64,000 bases of DNA from Parageobacillus thermantarcticus (GCF_900111865.1 NZ_FOJS01000004.1:14679-78678); one strand, 5' to 3'; numbered from the stretch's first letter, positions 1-10,160 are shown. Notes: generated by a model not told the origin, from the letters alone. Numbers and translations: made by a program.

Positions 1-229
1 GTTTGTATCTTACCTATGAGGAATTGAAACTCCACTGCATCCCATTCCAATGTAAAACGAGCTTTCTTGTTTATATCTTATCTATGAGGGATTGAAACAG
101 AGTTGCAGCCGATCATCGGTAAAAATATATCGGCCTGTTTGTATTTTGCCTATAAAGATCAAACAAGCTTGCAGGATGGACCCTTGCAAGCTATTTTTGT
201 TTGTATCTTTACCATATGAAAAAATTGGC
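1..229 (+). CRISPR. Trailer end of a CRISPR array with decaying repeats
   Basis: Four repeat units begin at 1, 69, 137 and 199, a spacing of 68, 68 and 62 bases. The first (1-30) starts GTTTGTATCTTACC and ends ATTGAAAC, the 30-nt form known from Geobacillus arrays linked to type I-B/III systems. The second (69-98) has three substitutions. The third (137-164) and fourth (199-229) keep only the 5' part well, with small indels. Spacers are 31-68 and 99-136 (38 nt each); the third interval is about 34 nt. The ATTGAAAC end is the usual 5' crRNA tag, so transcription should run rightward, and degeneration grows in that direction, as expected at the leader-distal end. No cas genes are in the window; the array continues to the left of base 1. 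Confidence 0.85.
166..198 (+). terminator. Terminator-like hairpin inside the last CRISPR interval
   Basis: AGCTTGCA (166-173) and TGCAAGCT (185-192) form a perfect 8-bp stem with extra GG/CC pairing inside, followed by ATTTTTGTTT. It lies between decayed repeats 3 and 4, in the direction of presumed crRNA precursor transcription, so it may end that transcript. It could instead be a spacer that happens to be palindromic. Confidence 0.45.
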
Positions 230-510
230 ACAAAGAAATGTAAACTTATTTTTCTTTGGGAATAAAGACACATTGCAGTCATATGGATGGGGATCTAGAC
301 ATATGAAGAAGGCACATGTAAGCAAAGACAAAAAGGACCGGCCTCAAAAACAGTTGAGTTCCAGCCCTTTCACTTTGTGGATAGTAAAAAAGAAACAGCT
401 TGGATTTATTGAACAAGCAAACAACGTAACGGTGATAATTTCACCGTTTGCCGTCCCCCTGCCGCTAGACGTTTCCCGAATTTCTAAAAACAAACGGCGG
501 GAACTGCTGG
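230..510. other. Unassigned region between CRISPR tail and tdk
   Basis: No credible gene is seen here. An open frame crosses it on the plus strand, but it starts inside a CRISPR repeat and reads into the antisense of tdk. A hairpin AACGGTGA/TCACCGTT lies at 428-448, downstream of tdk, with no T-run behind it; it could be a weak end for tdk transcription. In B. subtilis the gene after tdk is prfA, which is absent here. Confidence 0.5.
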
Positions 511-1128
511 TCAGCGGGCGAGATGATTGTTAGTTTGTCCATTTTTCGTTGGCTTATCAGGAACTTCGTGATGGTGGCGGCAGCGCGGCTCATACGATTC
601 GCTCGCTCCCACTAAAATAACAGGATCGTAATATGACGCCGGAACGCCGTTAATGAGACGCTGCGTTCTGCTTGCCGGGGAACCGCATACCGTGCAAACC
701 GCTTGTAGCTTTGTTACCGATTCGGCAATCGCCATTAATGTTGGCACAGGCCCAAACGGTTCGCCGCGAAAATCTTGATCCAATCCTGCAACGACCACTC
801 GATAACCGCGGTCTGCCAACGTTTGAACAACTTCGATAATATCATCGGAAAAAAATTGCACTTCATCAATGGCGATGACATCCGTTTTCTCGGAAATATG
901 TTCAAAAATTTCTTGCGGTGAAGAAACAGGAATGGCGATCACCGAATTTCCGTTGTGAGAAACAACCGCTTCTTCGCTATAGCGGTTATCAATGGTCGGT
1001 TTGAATACTTTCACTTCTTGTTTTGCAAACGTCGCGCGACGAACGCGGCGGATCAATTCTTCTGACTTTCCGGAAAACATGCTTCCGCAAATGACTTCGA
1101 GCCAGCCGGACTGCTTCATAACGTACAT
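511..1128 (-). CDS. tdk: Thymidine kinase
   Basis: Thymidine kinase of the salvage pathway, making dTMP from thymidine and ATP in the cytoplasm. The product of 205 residues carries the P-loop [11 protein letters not shown] near the N-terminus, the DEVQFF Walker-B-like motif, and the Cys pair of the lasso/zinc domain (CTVCGS), with a CRHHHE tail as in other type II enzymes. A longer open frame reaches 1290, but the start at 1128 is preferred because GGGAGAGG lies at normal distance upstream and the family begins just before [10 protein letters not shown]. It follows rpmE in the B. subtilis order, separated by a terminator, so it may depend on read-through or a local promoter. The usual next gene prfA is missing; CRISPR repeats follow instead. 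Confidence 0.95.
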   Translation of the reverse strand: MYVMKQSGWLEVICGSMFSGKSEELIRRVRRATFAKQEVKVFKPTIDNRYSEEAVVSHNGNSVIAIPVSSPQEIFEHISEKTDVIAIDEVQFFSDDIIEVVQTLADRGYRVVVAGLDQDFRGEPFGPVPTLMAIAESVTKLQAVCTVCGSPASRTQRLINGVPASYYDPVILVGASESYEPRCRHHHEVPDKPTKNGQTNNHLAR

Positions 1129-1193
1129 GAAACGCCTCTCCCTTCGTTCTCGTCTGCCGGCGTATGTATGTTTATTGTGCCTTGTTTGCCCAT

Positions 1194-1231
1194 AAAAAAA
1201 CAGGCAAGTAATCAGCCGCTTGCCTGTTTTT
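1194..1231 (-). terminator. rpmE terminator
   Basis: CAGGCAAG (1201-1208) pairs with CTTGCCTG (1219-1226). On the minus strand the stem is followed by seven T residues, and on the plus strand by five, so it could work in both directions. It separates rpmE from tdk. Confidence 0.8.
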
Positions 1232-1279
1232 CCATGTGGTTCACTAGGACGTGATTGGCGCCTGTCGCGGAGACGCCGG

Positions 1280-1303
1280 GATGTGTCCACCTATGGACAC
1301 ATC
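1280..1303. repeat. Perfect 10-bp hairpin between rpmE and tdk
   Basis: GATGTGTCCA (1280-1289) and TGGACACATC (1294-1303) form a perfect stem with a 4-base loop, just downstream of the rpmE stop. There is no T-run, so it is not a standard terminator; it may protect the rpmE mRNA 3' end or be an operator. Function unknown. Confidence 0.6.
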
Positions 1304-1339
1304 GGCTGCCTTTAGACGAATTTGCGTCTTCCGCTTTTT

Positions 1340-1540
1340 TTATTTCAAGCCGTATTTTTTGTTGAATTTATCGACACGTCCAGTAGCAGAAACAAATTTT
1401 TGACGTCCTGTATAAAATGGGTGGCATTCGGAGCAGACTTCCACGCGCAATTCATCTTTTACAGAACCGCTTTCGAATTCGTTTCCGCATGCGCAACGCA
1501 CGATAACTTTTTTGTACTCTGGATGAATTCCTGGTTTCAT
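1340..1540 (-). CDS. rpmE: 50S ribosomal protein L31 (zinc type)
   Basis: Large-subunit ribosomal protein L31 of 66 residues, the same length as B. subtilis RpmE. It is the zinc-binding (C+) form: CACG near residue 16 and CSECH near residue 36 supply the four ligands, which matters because zinc-starved bacilli swap it for a Cys-less paralogue. A start nine bases further upstream is possible in frame, but GGAAGGAG would then touch the start codon; the ATG at 1540 has that ribosome site nine bases away and matches the family N-terminus MKPGIHP. It sits between rho and tdk with its own promoter and terminator. Confidence 0.96.
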   Translation of the reverse strand: MKPGIHPEYKKVIVRCACGNEFESGSVKDELRVEVCSECHPFYTGRQKFVSATGRVDKFNKKYGLK

Positions 1541-1635
1541 TGTTTTCATCTCCTTCCGCCCTGTATCATTTCGAAACAGAGTTTATATATCATTATTTAT
1601 TTTTATCATATATTGGCGTTTACCAAAACACACAT
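1541..1635 (-). promoter_or_regulatory. rpmE 5' leader, possible L31 autoregulatory site
   Basis: The transcript from the promoter at 1642-1670 has a leader of about 95 bases. Near its end CTCTGT and ACAGGG can pair around a short loop just before the ribosome site. Firmicute rpmE genes are known to carry an L31-binding leader; this identification rests on position and one stem only. Confidence 0.35.
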
Positions 1636-1641
1636 GTTAAA

Positions 1642-1670
1642 ATTATAGCAACTTTGTTTTTCTTTTGCAA
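1642..1670 (-). promoter_or_regulatory. Sigma-A promoter of rpmE
   Basis: On the minus strand TTGCAA (1670-1665), a 17-base spacer and a perfect TATAAT (1647-1642). It lies in the rho-rpmE gap and gives rpmE a promoter independent of rho. Confidence 0.75.
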
Positions 1671-1737
1671 CCGGTGATTTTTGCCGATTTGTTCTCTATC
1701 GTCCTAGCTCCTGTACGAATGGCTTGCGAATCTTCTG

Positions 1738-3012
1738 TCAAATCCGCAAAATTCCGTTATTTTTCCATTCTTCATCCAACATGGCGAAAAATTCTTCGTT
1801 CGATTTTGTTTGACGAAGCTTGCTTAAAAATCGTTCGATAAAATCAGGGGAATCAGACATCGTTTTGCGAATCGCCCATAATTTTTCCAGATGCTCTTTC
1901 GGAATGAGCAATTCTTCTTTGCGCGTGCCTGAACGACGGATATCGATCGCCGGGAAAATGCGTCGCTCCGCCAGCGACCGGTCAAGGTGGAGTTCCATGT
2001 TTCCGGTTCCTTTAAATTCCTCGTATATGACGTCATCCATACGCGAACCGGTATCGACAAGAGCAGTAGCTAAAATCGTGAGGCTGCCGCCTTCTTCAAT
2101 ATTGCGCGCTGCCCCGAAAAACCGTTTCGGACGATGGAATGCAGCCGGATCAATTCCTCCTGAAAGCGTACGGCCGCTTGGCGGGATGACCAAGTTATAA
2201 GCACGGGCTAAACGAGTGATGCTGTCCATCAAAATGACGACATCTCGTTTATGTTCGACAAGACGCATCGCTCTTTCTAGCACTAGTTCCGCAACTTTAA
2301 TATGATTTTCCGGCACTTCGTCAAACGTCGAACTGACGACATCCCCATTCACCGACCGCTCGATGTCGGTTACTTCCTCTGGCCGTTCGTCAATGAGGAG
2401 AACAATAAGTTCCACTTCAGGATGGTTTGTCGTGATGCTGTTGGCGATTTCTTTTAATAACATCGTTTTTCCAGCTTTCGGAGGAGCTACAATCAGCCCG
2501 CGTTGCCCGAATCCGACTGGAGCAATCAAGTCGATGATTCTCGTTGACAGCTTGTCCGGGGTTGTTTCCAATTTCATTTGTCGATTTGGGTATAACGGCG
2601 TTAACGCTGGAAAGTGTACCCGTTCCTTCGCGATTTCCGGGTCTTCGCCATTGACCGCTTCGACATGAAGCAATCCGAAATAACGTTCGTTTTCTTTTGG
2701 AGGGCGGACTTTTCCAGACACTTTATCCCCATTTCGCAAATCGAAGCGGCGAATTTGCGACGCAGAAATATAAATATCTTCAGAACTCGGGGAATAATTG
2801 ATCGGGCGTAAAAAGCCGAATCCTTCCGATTGAATGATTTCGAGCACGCCCTCCATAAACAGCAATCCGTCTTGTTCCGCACGCGCTTTCAAGATGGCAA
2901 AAATAAGCTCTTTTTTCGTGAGTTTACTGTAATAGGAAATTTTATATTGGCGAGCGAGCTCATATAGCTCTTTCAGTTTCATATTTTCTAACGTAGACAG
3001 TGTTAACTCCAT
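1738..3012 (-). CDS. rho: Transcription termination factor Rho
   Basis: Hexameric RNA helicase that ends transcription at unstructured C-rich RNA. The N-terminal Rho-N domain ([14 protein letters not shown]) is followed by the cold-shock RNA-binding domain ([16 protein letters not shown]) and the ATPase core with Walker [14 protein letters not shown], Walker [15 protein letters not shown] and the R-loop region. The C-terminal part is almost identical to B. subtilis Rho. The open frame begins at 3066, but I prefer the ATG at 3012 because [19 protein letters not shown] matches the family N-terminus; the ribosome site there (GTGTGGTG) is weak and the start is uncertain. The long leader is rich in pyrimidines and may serve autoregulation. 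Confidence 0.95.
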   Translation of the reverse strand: MELTLSTLENMKLKELYELARQYKISYYSKLTKKELIFAILKARAEQDGLLFMEGVLEIIQSEGFGFLRPINYSPSSEDIYISASQIRRFDLRNGDKVSGKVRPPKENERYFGLLHVEAVNGEDPEIAKERVHFPALTPLYPNRQMKLETTPDKLSTRIIDLIAPVGFGQRGLIVAPPKAGKTMLLKEIANSITTNHPEVELIVLLIDERPEEVTDIERSVNGDVVSSTFDEVPENHIKVAELVLERAMRLVEHKRDVVILMDSITRLARAYNLVIPPSGRTLSGGIDPAAFHRPKRFFGAARNIEEGGSLTILATALVDTGSRMDDVIYEEFKGTGNMELHLDRSLAERRIFPAIDIRRSGTRKEELLIPKEHLEKLWAIRKTMSDSPDFIERFLSKLRQTKSNEEFFAMLDEEWKNNGILRI

Positions 3013-3041
3013 TTCGACACCACACTTTTGCAATTTTTCAT
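3003..3041 (-). other. Possible 12-codon upstream ORF overlapping the rho start
   Basis: An ATG at 3041 preceded at short distance by GGGAG opens a 12-codon frame ([12 protein letters not shown]) whose TAA overlaps the preferred rho start codon region. If translated it could couple to rho translation or shape Rho access to the leader. No homologue is known to me and it could be chance. Confidence 0.2.
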
Positions 3042-3059
3042 TTTCTCCCATATTGCCTT

Positions 3060-3168
3060 TGAACATTTAATTGAAAAAATGAAGCGGACGGGATGAAAAG
3101 AAGGCGATGAAGGCTGAAAATAAAGAAAAAGAAGTAGAATGGCAGAGCTTATTTTATGCACATGCAGC
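3060..3168 (-). promoter_or_regulatory. Pyrimidine-rich rho leader, rut-like
   Basis: The minus-strand transcript here is strongly C/U-rich and G-poor: about six G in 80 bases between 3146 and 3066. Such C-over-G, unstructured stretches are typical Rho-loading sites. Rho is known to limit its own expression in E. coli and B. subtilis, so this is a plausible autoregulation site. Confidence 0.4.
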
Positions 3169-3174
3169 ATGACT

Positions 3175-3204
3175 ATTTTACCCTTTTTGCCGTTTTTTAA
3201 TCAA
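3175..3204 (-). promoter_or_regulatory. Sigma-A promoter of rho
   Basis: Minus strand TTGATT (3204-3199), 18-base spacer, TAAAAT (3180-3175). It would start the transcript near 3168, giving a leader of roughly 155 bases before rho. Confidence 0.55.
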
Positions 3205-3231
3205 TAGTTTTTTCAATTCACTGATAAAAAT

Positions 3232-3278
3232 AAGCGAGGGCGACAGGTTTTCCCTTTCGCGCCCCGCTAGTCTCGCTT
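3232..3278 (-). terminator. Probable glpX terminator
   Basis: AAGCGAG (3232-3238) and CTCGCTT (3272-3278) pair across an internal GC-rich region, followed on the minus strand by TATTTTTATC. It sits directly after the glpX stop. Confidence 0.5.
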
Positions 3279-4241
3279 TTATTTAATGACTAAATTCGGT
3301 TTTTTCTTCAAGCTGTGGCGCCCCTCGATAAAGCGGACGGTTCCTGATTTTGCGCGCATCACGACGGAGTGCGTTTTGCCATACGATCCTTTAAATTGGA
3401 CGCCGCGCAGCAATTCCCCGTCTGTCACACCGGTTGCCGCGAAAATAGCGTCGTCGCCTTTCACCAAATCTTCCATGCGAAGTACTTTCGTTACATCAAT
3501 CCCCATTTTTTTGCATCGTTCTAATTCTTCATCGTTTTGTGGCAACAATTTTCCTTGAATTTCTCCGCCTAAACATTTGAGCGCCACCGCGGCCAATACT
3601 CCTTCCGGCGCCCCGCCAGAACCGAACAAAATATCGACACCTGTATGGTCGAATGCGGTATTAATCGCGGCGGCAACATCGCCGTCATTGATCAGCTTGA
3701 TGCGCGCTCCTGCTTCTCTCAGTTCAGCGATGAGCCGTTCATGACGCGGTCTGTTTAATACGACGGCAACGACATCTTCAATATCTTTATTTTTCGCTTT
3801 GGCGACCGCTTTCAAATTATCGATCACCGGTGCTTCAATATCAATCATTCCAACGGCTTCAGGACCGACAGCGATTTTGTCCATGTACATGTCAGGAGCG
3901 TGAAGCAAATTGCCGTGATCGGCCACGGCGACGACTGCCAATGCGTTCCAACCGCCAGAAGCGACGATATTCGTGCCTTCCAGCGGGTCTACCGCAACAT
4001 CCACGCGAGGTCCATAACCGTTGCCAAGTTTTTCTCCAATATATAACATCGGCGCTTCGTCCATTTCTCCTTCGCCGATGACGACCGTTCCTTTCATCGG
4101 AATCGTGTCAAAAACATTGCGCATCGCTGTTGTTGCCGCATCGTCTGCTTCGTTCTTTTTGCCCCGCCCCATCCATCTGGCGGCGGCAAGAGCGGCTGCT
4201 TCCGTGACGCGAACTAATTCCATTGATAAACTTCTTTCCAT
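3279..4241 (-). CDS. glpX: Class II fructose-1,6-bisphosphatase GlpX
   Basis: Hydrolyses fructose 1,6-bisphosphate to fructose 6-phosphate in gluconeogenesis. The 320-residue product matches B. subtilis GlpX along its length, with the metal-binding GEGEMDEAP motif, VDPLEGTN (the inositol-phosphatase-type metal site) and SGGAPEGV phosphate-binding loop. ATG at 4241 is supported by a strong GGGGAGGGGGAG site about eight bases upstream. It lies 27 bases after murAB and near fbaA and tal, so sugar-phosphate enzymes group here. Bacilli also have an unrelated Fbp; whether GlpX is the main enzyme in this organism cannot be told from the sequence. Confidence 0.95.
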   Translation of the reverse strand: MERSLSMELVRVTEAAALAAARWMGRGKKNEADDAATTAMRNVFDTIPMKGTVVIGEGEMDEAPMLYIGEKLGNGYGPRVDVAVDPLEGTNIVASGGWNALAVVAVADHGNLLHAPDMYMDKIAVGPEAVGMIDIEAPVIDNLKAVAKAKNKDIEDVVAVVLNRPRHERLIAELREAGARIKLINDGDVAAAINTAFDHTGVDILFGSGGAPEGVLAAVALKCLGGEIQGKLLPQNDEELERCKKMGIDVTKVLRMEDLVKGDDAIFAATGVTDGELLRGVQFKGSYGKTHSVVMRAKSGTVRFIEGRHSLKKKPNLVIK

Positions 4242-4268
4242 GGAACTTCTCCCCCTCCCCTTCGTTGA

Positions 4269-5555
4269 CTACGCATTTTTGACTTGTTCAATTTCTTCGT
4301 CCGTCATTTTTTCTCGCCAAATCGTCGCGCCTATTCCTGCCAACTTGTCAACAAGGTTGCTGTATCCGCGGTCAATGTGCTCGACTCCCGCAATTTCCGT
4401 AAGCCCTTCTGCCATTAAACCGGCAATAACAAGCGCTGCGCCTGCGCGTAAATCGCTCGCTTTTACTTTTGCACCTTGCAGTTGGACCGGACCGGTAACA
4501 ATGGCGGAACATCCTTCCACCTTTATGCTCGCGTTCATCCTGCGAAGTTCATCGATATGCTTAAAACGGGCGCTGTAAATCGTATCGGTAACGACGCTTG
4601 TTCCGTGCGCTTTTGTTAAAAGAGAAGTAAACGGTTGCTGTAAATCAGTTGGAAATCCAGGATAAACAAGCGTTTTCACATCTACTGCTTTTAAATCCGG
4701 AACGCTGGAAACAAGGATTTGATCATCGCTCGTTTCCACATGAACGCCCATTTCGCGCAATTTCGCTGTCAATGATTCGACGTGCTGAGGAATAACGTTA
4801 TCAATGACCACTTCTTTTCCCATCGCCGCTGCGGCAATCATATATGTACCAGCTTCAATGCGGTCCGGAATAATCGAATGGCGGCATCCCGATAATTTTT
4901 CGACACCATCGATGCGAATGACATCGGTTCCGGCACCTTTAATGTTTGCCCCCATATTGGAAAGCAATGTCGCCACGTCAATAATTTCCGGCTCTTTTGC
5001 AGCGTTTTCAATAATCGTCCGACCTTTGGCGCGCACCGCTGCCAGCATGATGTTAATCGTCGCTCCCACGCTTACGACATCCAAAAAAATGCGGGCTCCC
5101 CGCAATTCTTCTGCGCGCAAATAAATGGCGCCTTGCTCGTTCGTTACTTTCGCTCCTAGCGCCTCAAAACCTTTAATATGCTGGTCGATTGGGCGCGGGC
5201 CTAGGTGGCATCCTCCCGGCAGCCCGACGACCGCTTTTTTAAAGCGGCCGAGCATCGCCCCCATTAAATAATACGAAGCGCGCAATTTTTTTACTTTTCC
5301 GTTCGGCATCGGCATTGGCACCATATTTGTCGGGTCGATGACCGCTTTTTTGCCATCGAAATGAAACGTTCCGCCAATCTCCTCAATTAAATCGCCTAAA
5401 ATCCGCACGTCGGAAATGTCCGGCAATCCTTCAATCGTAACTGGTGAATCAGCAAGAATGGTCGCGGGGATAAGGGCAACAGCGCTGTTTTTCGCACCGC
5501 TTACCTTTATCGTTCCCCGCAACGGATCGCCGCCGATAATTTTGATTTTTTCCAT
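4269..5555 (-). CDS. murAB: UDP-N-acetylglucosamine 1-carboxyvinyltransferase (second MurA)
   Basis: Transfers enolpyruvate from PEP to UDP-GlcNAc, the first committed step of peptidoglycan synthesis. Visible motifs are the substrate Lys-Asn pair (GAKNSAVAL, residues 20-28), the catalytic Cys116 in [11 protein letters not shown], which also reacts with fosfomycin, and the Asp/Arg residues around DRIEAGTY. At 428 residues it is a normal full-length enzyme. Its place between glpX and tal, as in B. subtilis, identifies it as the second paralogue (MurAB/MurZ) rather than the main MurAA. GGGAGAC upstream gives the start at 5555. Confidence 0.93.
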   Translation of the reverse strand: MEKIKIIGGDPLRGTIKVSGAKNSAVALIPATILADSPVTIEGLPDISDVRILGDLIEEIGGTFHFDGKKAVIDPTNMVPMPMPNGKVKKLRASYYLMGAMLGRFKKAVVGLPGGCHLGPRPIDQHIKGFEALGAKVTNEQGAIYLRAEELRGARIFLDVVSVGATINIMLAAVRAKGRTIIENAAKEPEIIDVATLLSNMGANIKGAGTDVIRIDGVEKLSGCRHSIIPDRIEAGTYMIAAAAMGKEVVIDNVIPQHVESLTAKLREMGVHVETSDDQILVSSVPDLKAVDVKTLVYPGFPTDLQQPFTSLLTKAHGTSVVTDTIYSARFKHIDELRRMNASIKVEGCSAIVTGPVQLQGAKVKASDLRAGAALVIAGLMAEGLTEIAGVEHIDRGYSNLVDKLAGIGATIWREKMTDEEIEQVKNA

Positions 5556-5586
5556 TATAGTCTCCCTTCTTTAGCGAAGTTGACTG

Positions 5587-6228
5587 TTATTTTTGCCGAT
5601 TCCAGTCTGCCAAAAACTTTTCGATTCCTTGATCCGTCAACGGATGGTTAAACAACTGCATTAATACTTTGTATGGAACAGTAGCGATATGCGCCCCTCT
5701 TAGCGCGGCTTCTGTCACATGGAGCGGATGACGGATCGAAGCGGCGATAATCTCTGTATCAATTCCGTGAATATTAAAAATATTGGCGATCGTAGAAATG
5801 AGTTCAAAGCCGTTATGACCGATATCGTCGAGGCGGCCAAGAAATGGAGATACGTACGTCGCTCCGGCGCGTGCCGCTAATAGCGCTTGGTTGGCCGTAA
5901 ACACTAATGTAACGTTCGTTTTAATTCCTTTTTCAGTAAATACTTTCACCGCTTTAAGTCCTTCTGGCGTCATCGGCACTTTAATCGTAATGTTCGGAGC
6001 GATTTTCGCCAGTTCTTCGCCTTCTTCAATCATTCCTTCTGCATCGGTGGAAATGACTTCAGCGCTAACCGATCCGGAAACAATCGACGTAATTTCGCGA
6101 AGACGATCATGGAACGGGACGTTTTCTTTCGCAACAAGGCTTGGATTTGTCGTCACACCGGCTAAAATGCCAAGTTCGTTCGCTTTTTTAATTTCCTCTA
6201 AATTGGCCGTATCAATAAAAAATTTCAT
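5587..6228 (-). CDS. tal: Transaldolase (fructose-6-phosphate aldolase family)
   Basis: Small (213-residue) transaldolase-family TIM barrel. It keeps the Schiff-base Lys83 in NITIKVPMT, the FFIDTAN start and the [19 protein letters not shown] strand. In B. subtilis the homologue YwjH acts as transaldolase of the pentose phosphate pathway, although it is often labelled Fsa. AAGGGGGT precedes the ATG at 6228. It lies downstream of fbaA with a spacer that folds into a long hairpin and lacks a T-run, suggesting cotranscription with processing or partial attenuation. Confidence 0.9.
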   Translation of the reverse strand: MKFFIDTANLEEIKKANELGILAGVTTNPSLVAKENVPFHDRLREITSIVSGSVSAEVISTDAEGMIEEGEELAKIAPNITIKVPMTPEGLKAVKVFTEKGIKTNVTLVFTANQALLAARAGATYVSPFLGRLDDIGHNGFELISTIANIFNIHGIDTEIIAASIRHPLHVTEAALRGAHIATVPYKVLMQLFNHPLTDQGIEKFLADWNRQK

Positions 6229-6255
6229 CGCGATACCCCCTTAGCGTTGATGAGG

Positions 6256-6319
6256 TGGGAAAGGGAACACGCGATAGCATCATCACGTGCATCGTTTCGT
6301 CAAACGTTTCCCTTTCCCA
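6256..6319 (-). promoter_or_regulatory. Long hairpin in the fbaA-tal spacer
   Basis: TGGGAAAGGGAA (6256-6267) and TTCCCTTTCCCA (6308-6319) form a 12-bp perfect stem; the 40-base interior can form a second stem (CGATAGC with GCATCG). No T-run follows on the minus strand, so it is not a standard terminator. It may set the mRNA ratio of fbaA to tal by processing or 3' protection. Confidence 0.6.
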
Positions 6320-6331
6320 ATGAAAGAAATG

Positions 6332-7195
6332 TTATTGGGCTGCTTTTCCTGAAGAACCAAACTCGCGGATTTTGCCGATCACCGTCGCCTTAATCGCATC
6401 GCGGCCAGGACCGATAATTTTGCGAGGATCGTATACTTTTTCGTCTTTCGCCAACAATTCGCGGACGACTTTTGTAAACGCGATTTGGTTTTCCGTATTG
6501 ACGTTAATTTTTGATGTACCGAGGGAAATAGCGCGCTGGATTTGTTCCGTCGGGATGCCTGTACCGCCATGAAGCACGAGCGGAACACCAGTCAAGTCGC
6601 GAATTTGCTCCATTTCCGCAAATCCCAGTTTTGGTTCCCCTTTGTATGGACCGTGCACAGAACCTAACGCAGGCGCTAAACAGTCAATCCCTGTCCGTTT
6701 GACTAATTCTTCACATTCTTTCGGATCCGCATAAATAATGCCTTTACCGATAACATCATCTTCTTGGCCACCGACCGTGCCCAATTCCGCCTCTACCGAT
6801 ACGCCGCGCGCATGAGCGTACTCCACTACTTGCGAGGTGATTTTCACGTTTTCCTCGAACGGATGATGGGAAGCGTCAATCATGACAGAAGTAAATCCGG
6901 CATCGATCGCTTCTTTACATTTTTCAAAGCTGGAGCCATGATCAAGATGGATCGCTACCGGAACGGTAATATTCATATCTTCCATTAATCCTTTGACCAT
7001 GTTAACTACCGTTTTAAAGCCGCTCATATAGCGCGCCGCGCCTTCGGACACCCCGAGAATGACAGGTGATTTTTCTTCTTCCGCCGCCGCTAAAATCGCC
7101 TGTGTCCATTCTAAGTTGTTAATGTTAAATTGACCGACAGCGTATTTTTCCCGCAACGCTTTGTTAAGCATTTCCGTCATGGATACTAAAGGCAT
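6332..7195 (-). CDS. fbaA: Class II fructose-bisphosphate aldolase
   Basis: Zinc-dependent cleavage of fructose 1,6-bisphosphate to DHAP and glyceraldehyde 3-phosphate in glycolysis, reversible in gluconeogenesis. The 287-residue product shows the zinc and substrate residues in [42 protein letters not shown] and the phosphate site INVNTENQ. The open frame extends ten codons further, but the ATG at 7195 has AAGGAGG at ideal spacing and gives the family start [10 protein letters not shown]. It follows spo0F as in B. subtilis. Confidence 0.96.
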   Translation of the reverse strand: MPLVSMTEMLNKALREKYAVGQFNINNLEWTQAILAAAEEEKSPVILGVSEGAARYMSGFKTVVNMVKGLMEDMNITVPVAIHLDHGSSFEKCKEAIDAGFTSVMIDASHHPFEENVKITSQVVEYAHARGVSVEAELGTVGGQEDDVIGKGIIYADPKECEELVKRTGIDCLAPALGSVHGPYKGEPKLGFAEMEQIRDLTGVPLVLHGGTGIPTEQIQRAISLGTSKINVNTENQIAFTKVVRELLAKDEKVYDPRKIIGPGRDAIKATVIGKIREFGSSGKAAQ

Positions 7196-7361
7196 GGTAA
7201 AATCCTCCTTATGCTTCAACGTCATCGCCTTTCCTAAAAATAGCTATGCTTCATTCCGGCACGATATATGTATGAAAGGCGTAAATACTCTTACGTTATA
7301 AGCATACCAACTTACAAACAAAACAGCAACATTGTAACTCAAGGAAAACGTGACAACTTTC

Positions 7362-7724
7362 CTACGAAATCAAAAGCTTTTTCACTGCCGCACGCAAATC
7401 ATCGATATCGAACGGTTTTGCAAAATGCATCATCGCGCCTAATTCTTTTGTTTCCTGAATCATGTCAAGCTCCCCGTAAGCAGTCATAATAATGACTTTA
7501 ATGTCTCGATCGATTTCTTTTAACCGTTTTAATATTTCAATTCCATCCATTCCCGGAATTTTCATGTCTAGCAACACTAAATCAGGGCGATGTTTTCGGA
7601 CAATTTCCAGCGCTTGCATGCCGTTAGCGGCTTGATATGTCGTATATCCTTCTTTTTGAAACACTTCGTGTAACAAAATGCGAATGCCGTATTGATCATC
7701 GACAATTAAAATTTTGTTGCCCAT
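7362..7724 (-). CDS. spo0F: Sporulation phosphorelay response regulator Spo0F
   Basis: Single-domain CheY-like receiver that accepts phosphate from sporulation sensor kinases and hands it to Spo0B. The 120 residues have the acidic pocket DD at 9-10, phospho-acceptor Asp53 in [11 protein letters not shown], the conserved Thr in MTAYGE and Lys in FAKPFD. There is no output domain, as expected for Spo0F. It is divergent from the DUF2529 gene and upstream of fbaA, the conserved Bacillus context, and a sigma-H-like promoter lies in the shared intergenic region. Confidence 0.95.
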   Translation of the reverse strand: MGNKILIVDDQYGIRILLHEVFQKEGYTTYQAANGMQALEIVRKHRPDLVLLDMKIPGMDGIEILKRLKEIDRDIKVIIMTAYGELDMIQETKELGAMMHFAKPFDIDDLRAAVKKLLIS

Positions 7725-7766
7725 CTATAGACACCTCAATCCTTTGTTTTTATTCCATGTTATTAG

Positions 7767-7791
7767 TTTCGCATCATTCGGTTATTTTCCT
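7767..7791 (-). promoter_or_regulatory. Candidate sigma-H promoter of spo0F
   Basis: Minus strand AGGAAAA (7791-7785) and GCGAAA (7772-7767) about 11-12 bases apart resemble the sigma-H pattern RNAGGAWWW and RNNGAAT. spo0F is a known sigma-H gene in B. subtilis. The -10 half is imperfect. Confidence 0.35.
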
Positions 7792-7816
7792 GCCATTTTT
7801 TTTGCATTTGGATAAA

Positions 7817-7845
7817 TTCCAATTGGTAAACCAGTTTATTATAAT
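7817..7845 (+). promoter_or_regulatory. Sigma-A promoter of the DUF2529 gene
   Basis: TTCCAA (7817-7822), 17-base spacer, perfect TATAAT (7840-7845), about 23 bases before the GTG start. The -35 is weak. Confidence 0.45.
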
Positions 7846-7868
7846 AAGCAACGGAAGGAGGAGAAACA

Positions 7869-8399
7869 GTGAAAATTTTTGCGACGCAAATGATCGGCTA
7901 TTTGAAAAAAATAGCGGAAGAAGAAGAAATGGCGCTCGAGGACGGTGCACGTCTTCTCGCGCAGGCGATTGTCGGGGACGGTCGCATTTTGCTTCATGGA
8001 TTTCACGAAATGGAAGCAGTGGTAATCGAGGCTCTCTATGGGCATGATAAATTGCCGAAAGCGGTTCGCTTAATGGAAAATGGCCATCTTCGCAATGACA
8101 TCGATGAAACGGATCGCATTTTATTAATTGCGCGATTTTCCAACGATCAAGACGCCATCCGCCTTGCCGAACGGTTAAAAGAACAAGGGCTTGAAATTGC
8201 TGCTATTTCCGCTGTCGTTAAAGACGAGCAGCCATCGCTCGTCGACGTTGTCGATGTCCATATTGACAGCAAATTGCTAAAACCGATCATTCCAAAAGAC
8301 GACGGCAGCCGCATCGGCATGCCGACGGTGATCACCGCCTCGTTTGCCTATTATTGTCTGTTGCTGACCATTTACGACATTTTGGAAGAATACGAGTAG
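7869..8399 (+). CDS. ywjG: DUF2529 family protein (YwjG-like, SIS-like fold)
   Basis: Conserved Bacillaceae protein of 176 residues and unproven function. It begins with GTG at 7869 behind a strong GGAAGGAGGAG. The sequence alternates predicted helix and strand with a DGRILLHGFHEME segment and LLIARFSNDQDAIRLAERL, reminiscent of sugar-isomerase (SIS) domains, for which the family is generally placed. No signal peptide or membrane segment is seen. It lies alone between spo0F and pyrG, divergent from the former and convergent with the latter, sharing a bidirectional terminator. Confidence 0.85.
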   Translation: MKIFATQMIGYLKKIAEEEEMALEDGARLLAQAIVGDGRILLHGFHEMEAVVIEALYGHDKLPKAVRLMENGHLRNDIDETDRILLIARFSNDQDAIRLAERLKEQGLEIAAISAVVKDEQPSLVDVVDVHIDSKLLKPIIPKDDGSRIGMPTVITASFAYYCLLLTIYDILEEYE

Positions 8400-8400
8400 T

Positions 8401-8442
8401 AAAAAAGGACTATCTAACCGTTGCGGAAGATAGTCCTTTTCT
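8401..8442. terminator. Bidirectional terminator between ywjG and pyrG
   Basis: AAAAGGACTATCT (8403-8415) and AGATAGTCCTTTT (8428-8440) form a 13-bp perfect stem with A-run on one side and T-run on the other, between convergent genes. Confidence 0.9.
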
Positions 8443-8455
8443 CTTGTAAATCTTA

Positions 8456-10072
<1,617 letters not shown>

Positions 10073-10097
10073 TTAAGTGTTTGCCAAATACAAAAAT

Positions 10098-10132
10098 AAA
10101 AAACGCTCCACTTACGCATATGTAAGGGAGCG
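10098..10132 (-). terminator. pyrG leader attenuator
   Basis: CGCTCCACTTAC (10104-10115) and GTAAGGGAGCG (10122-10132) form the stem; on the minus strand six T residues follow. The 5' strand of the hairpin reads CGCTCCCTTAC in the RNA, a pyrimidine tract able to pair with extra G residues at the transcript 5' end. This matches the CTP-sensitive reiterative transcription attenuator described for B. subtilis pyrG. Confidence 0.85.
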
Positions 10133-10160
10133 ATATATTTACATCGTCTGTTTTCAAGAG

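Noticed and set aside
201..533. Open frame of 110 codons on the plus strand
   Set aside because: It begins inside a decayed CRISPR repeat, has no ribosome site, low-complexity Lys-rich content and ends in the antisense of tdk.
7637..8047. Plus-strand frame of 136 codons across the spo0F-ywjG gap
   Set aside because: It overlaps both real genes in wrong frames and has no ribosome site.
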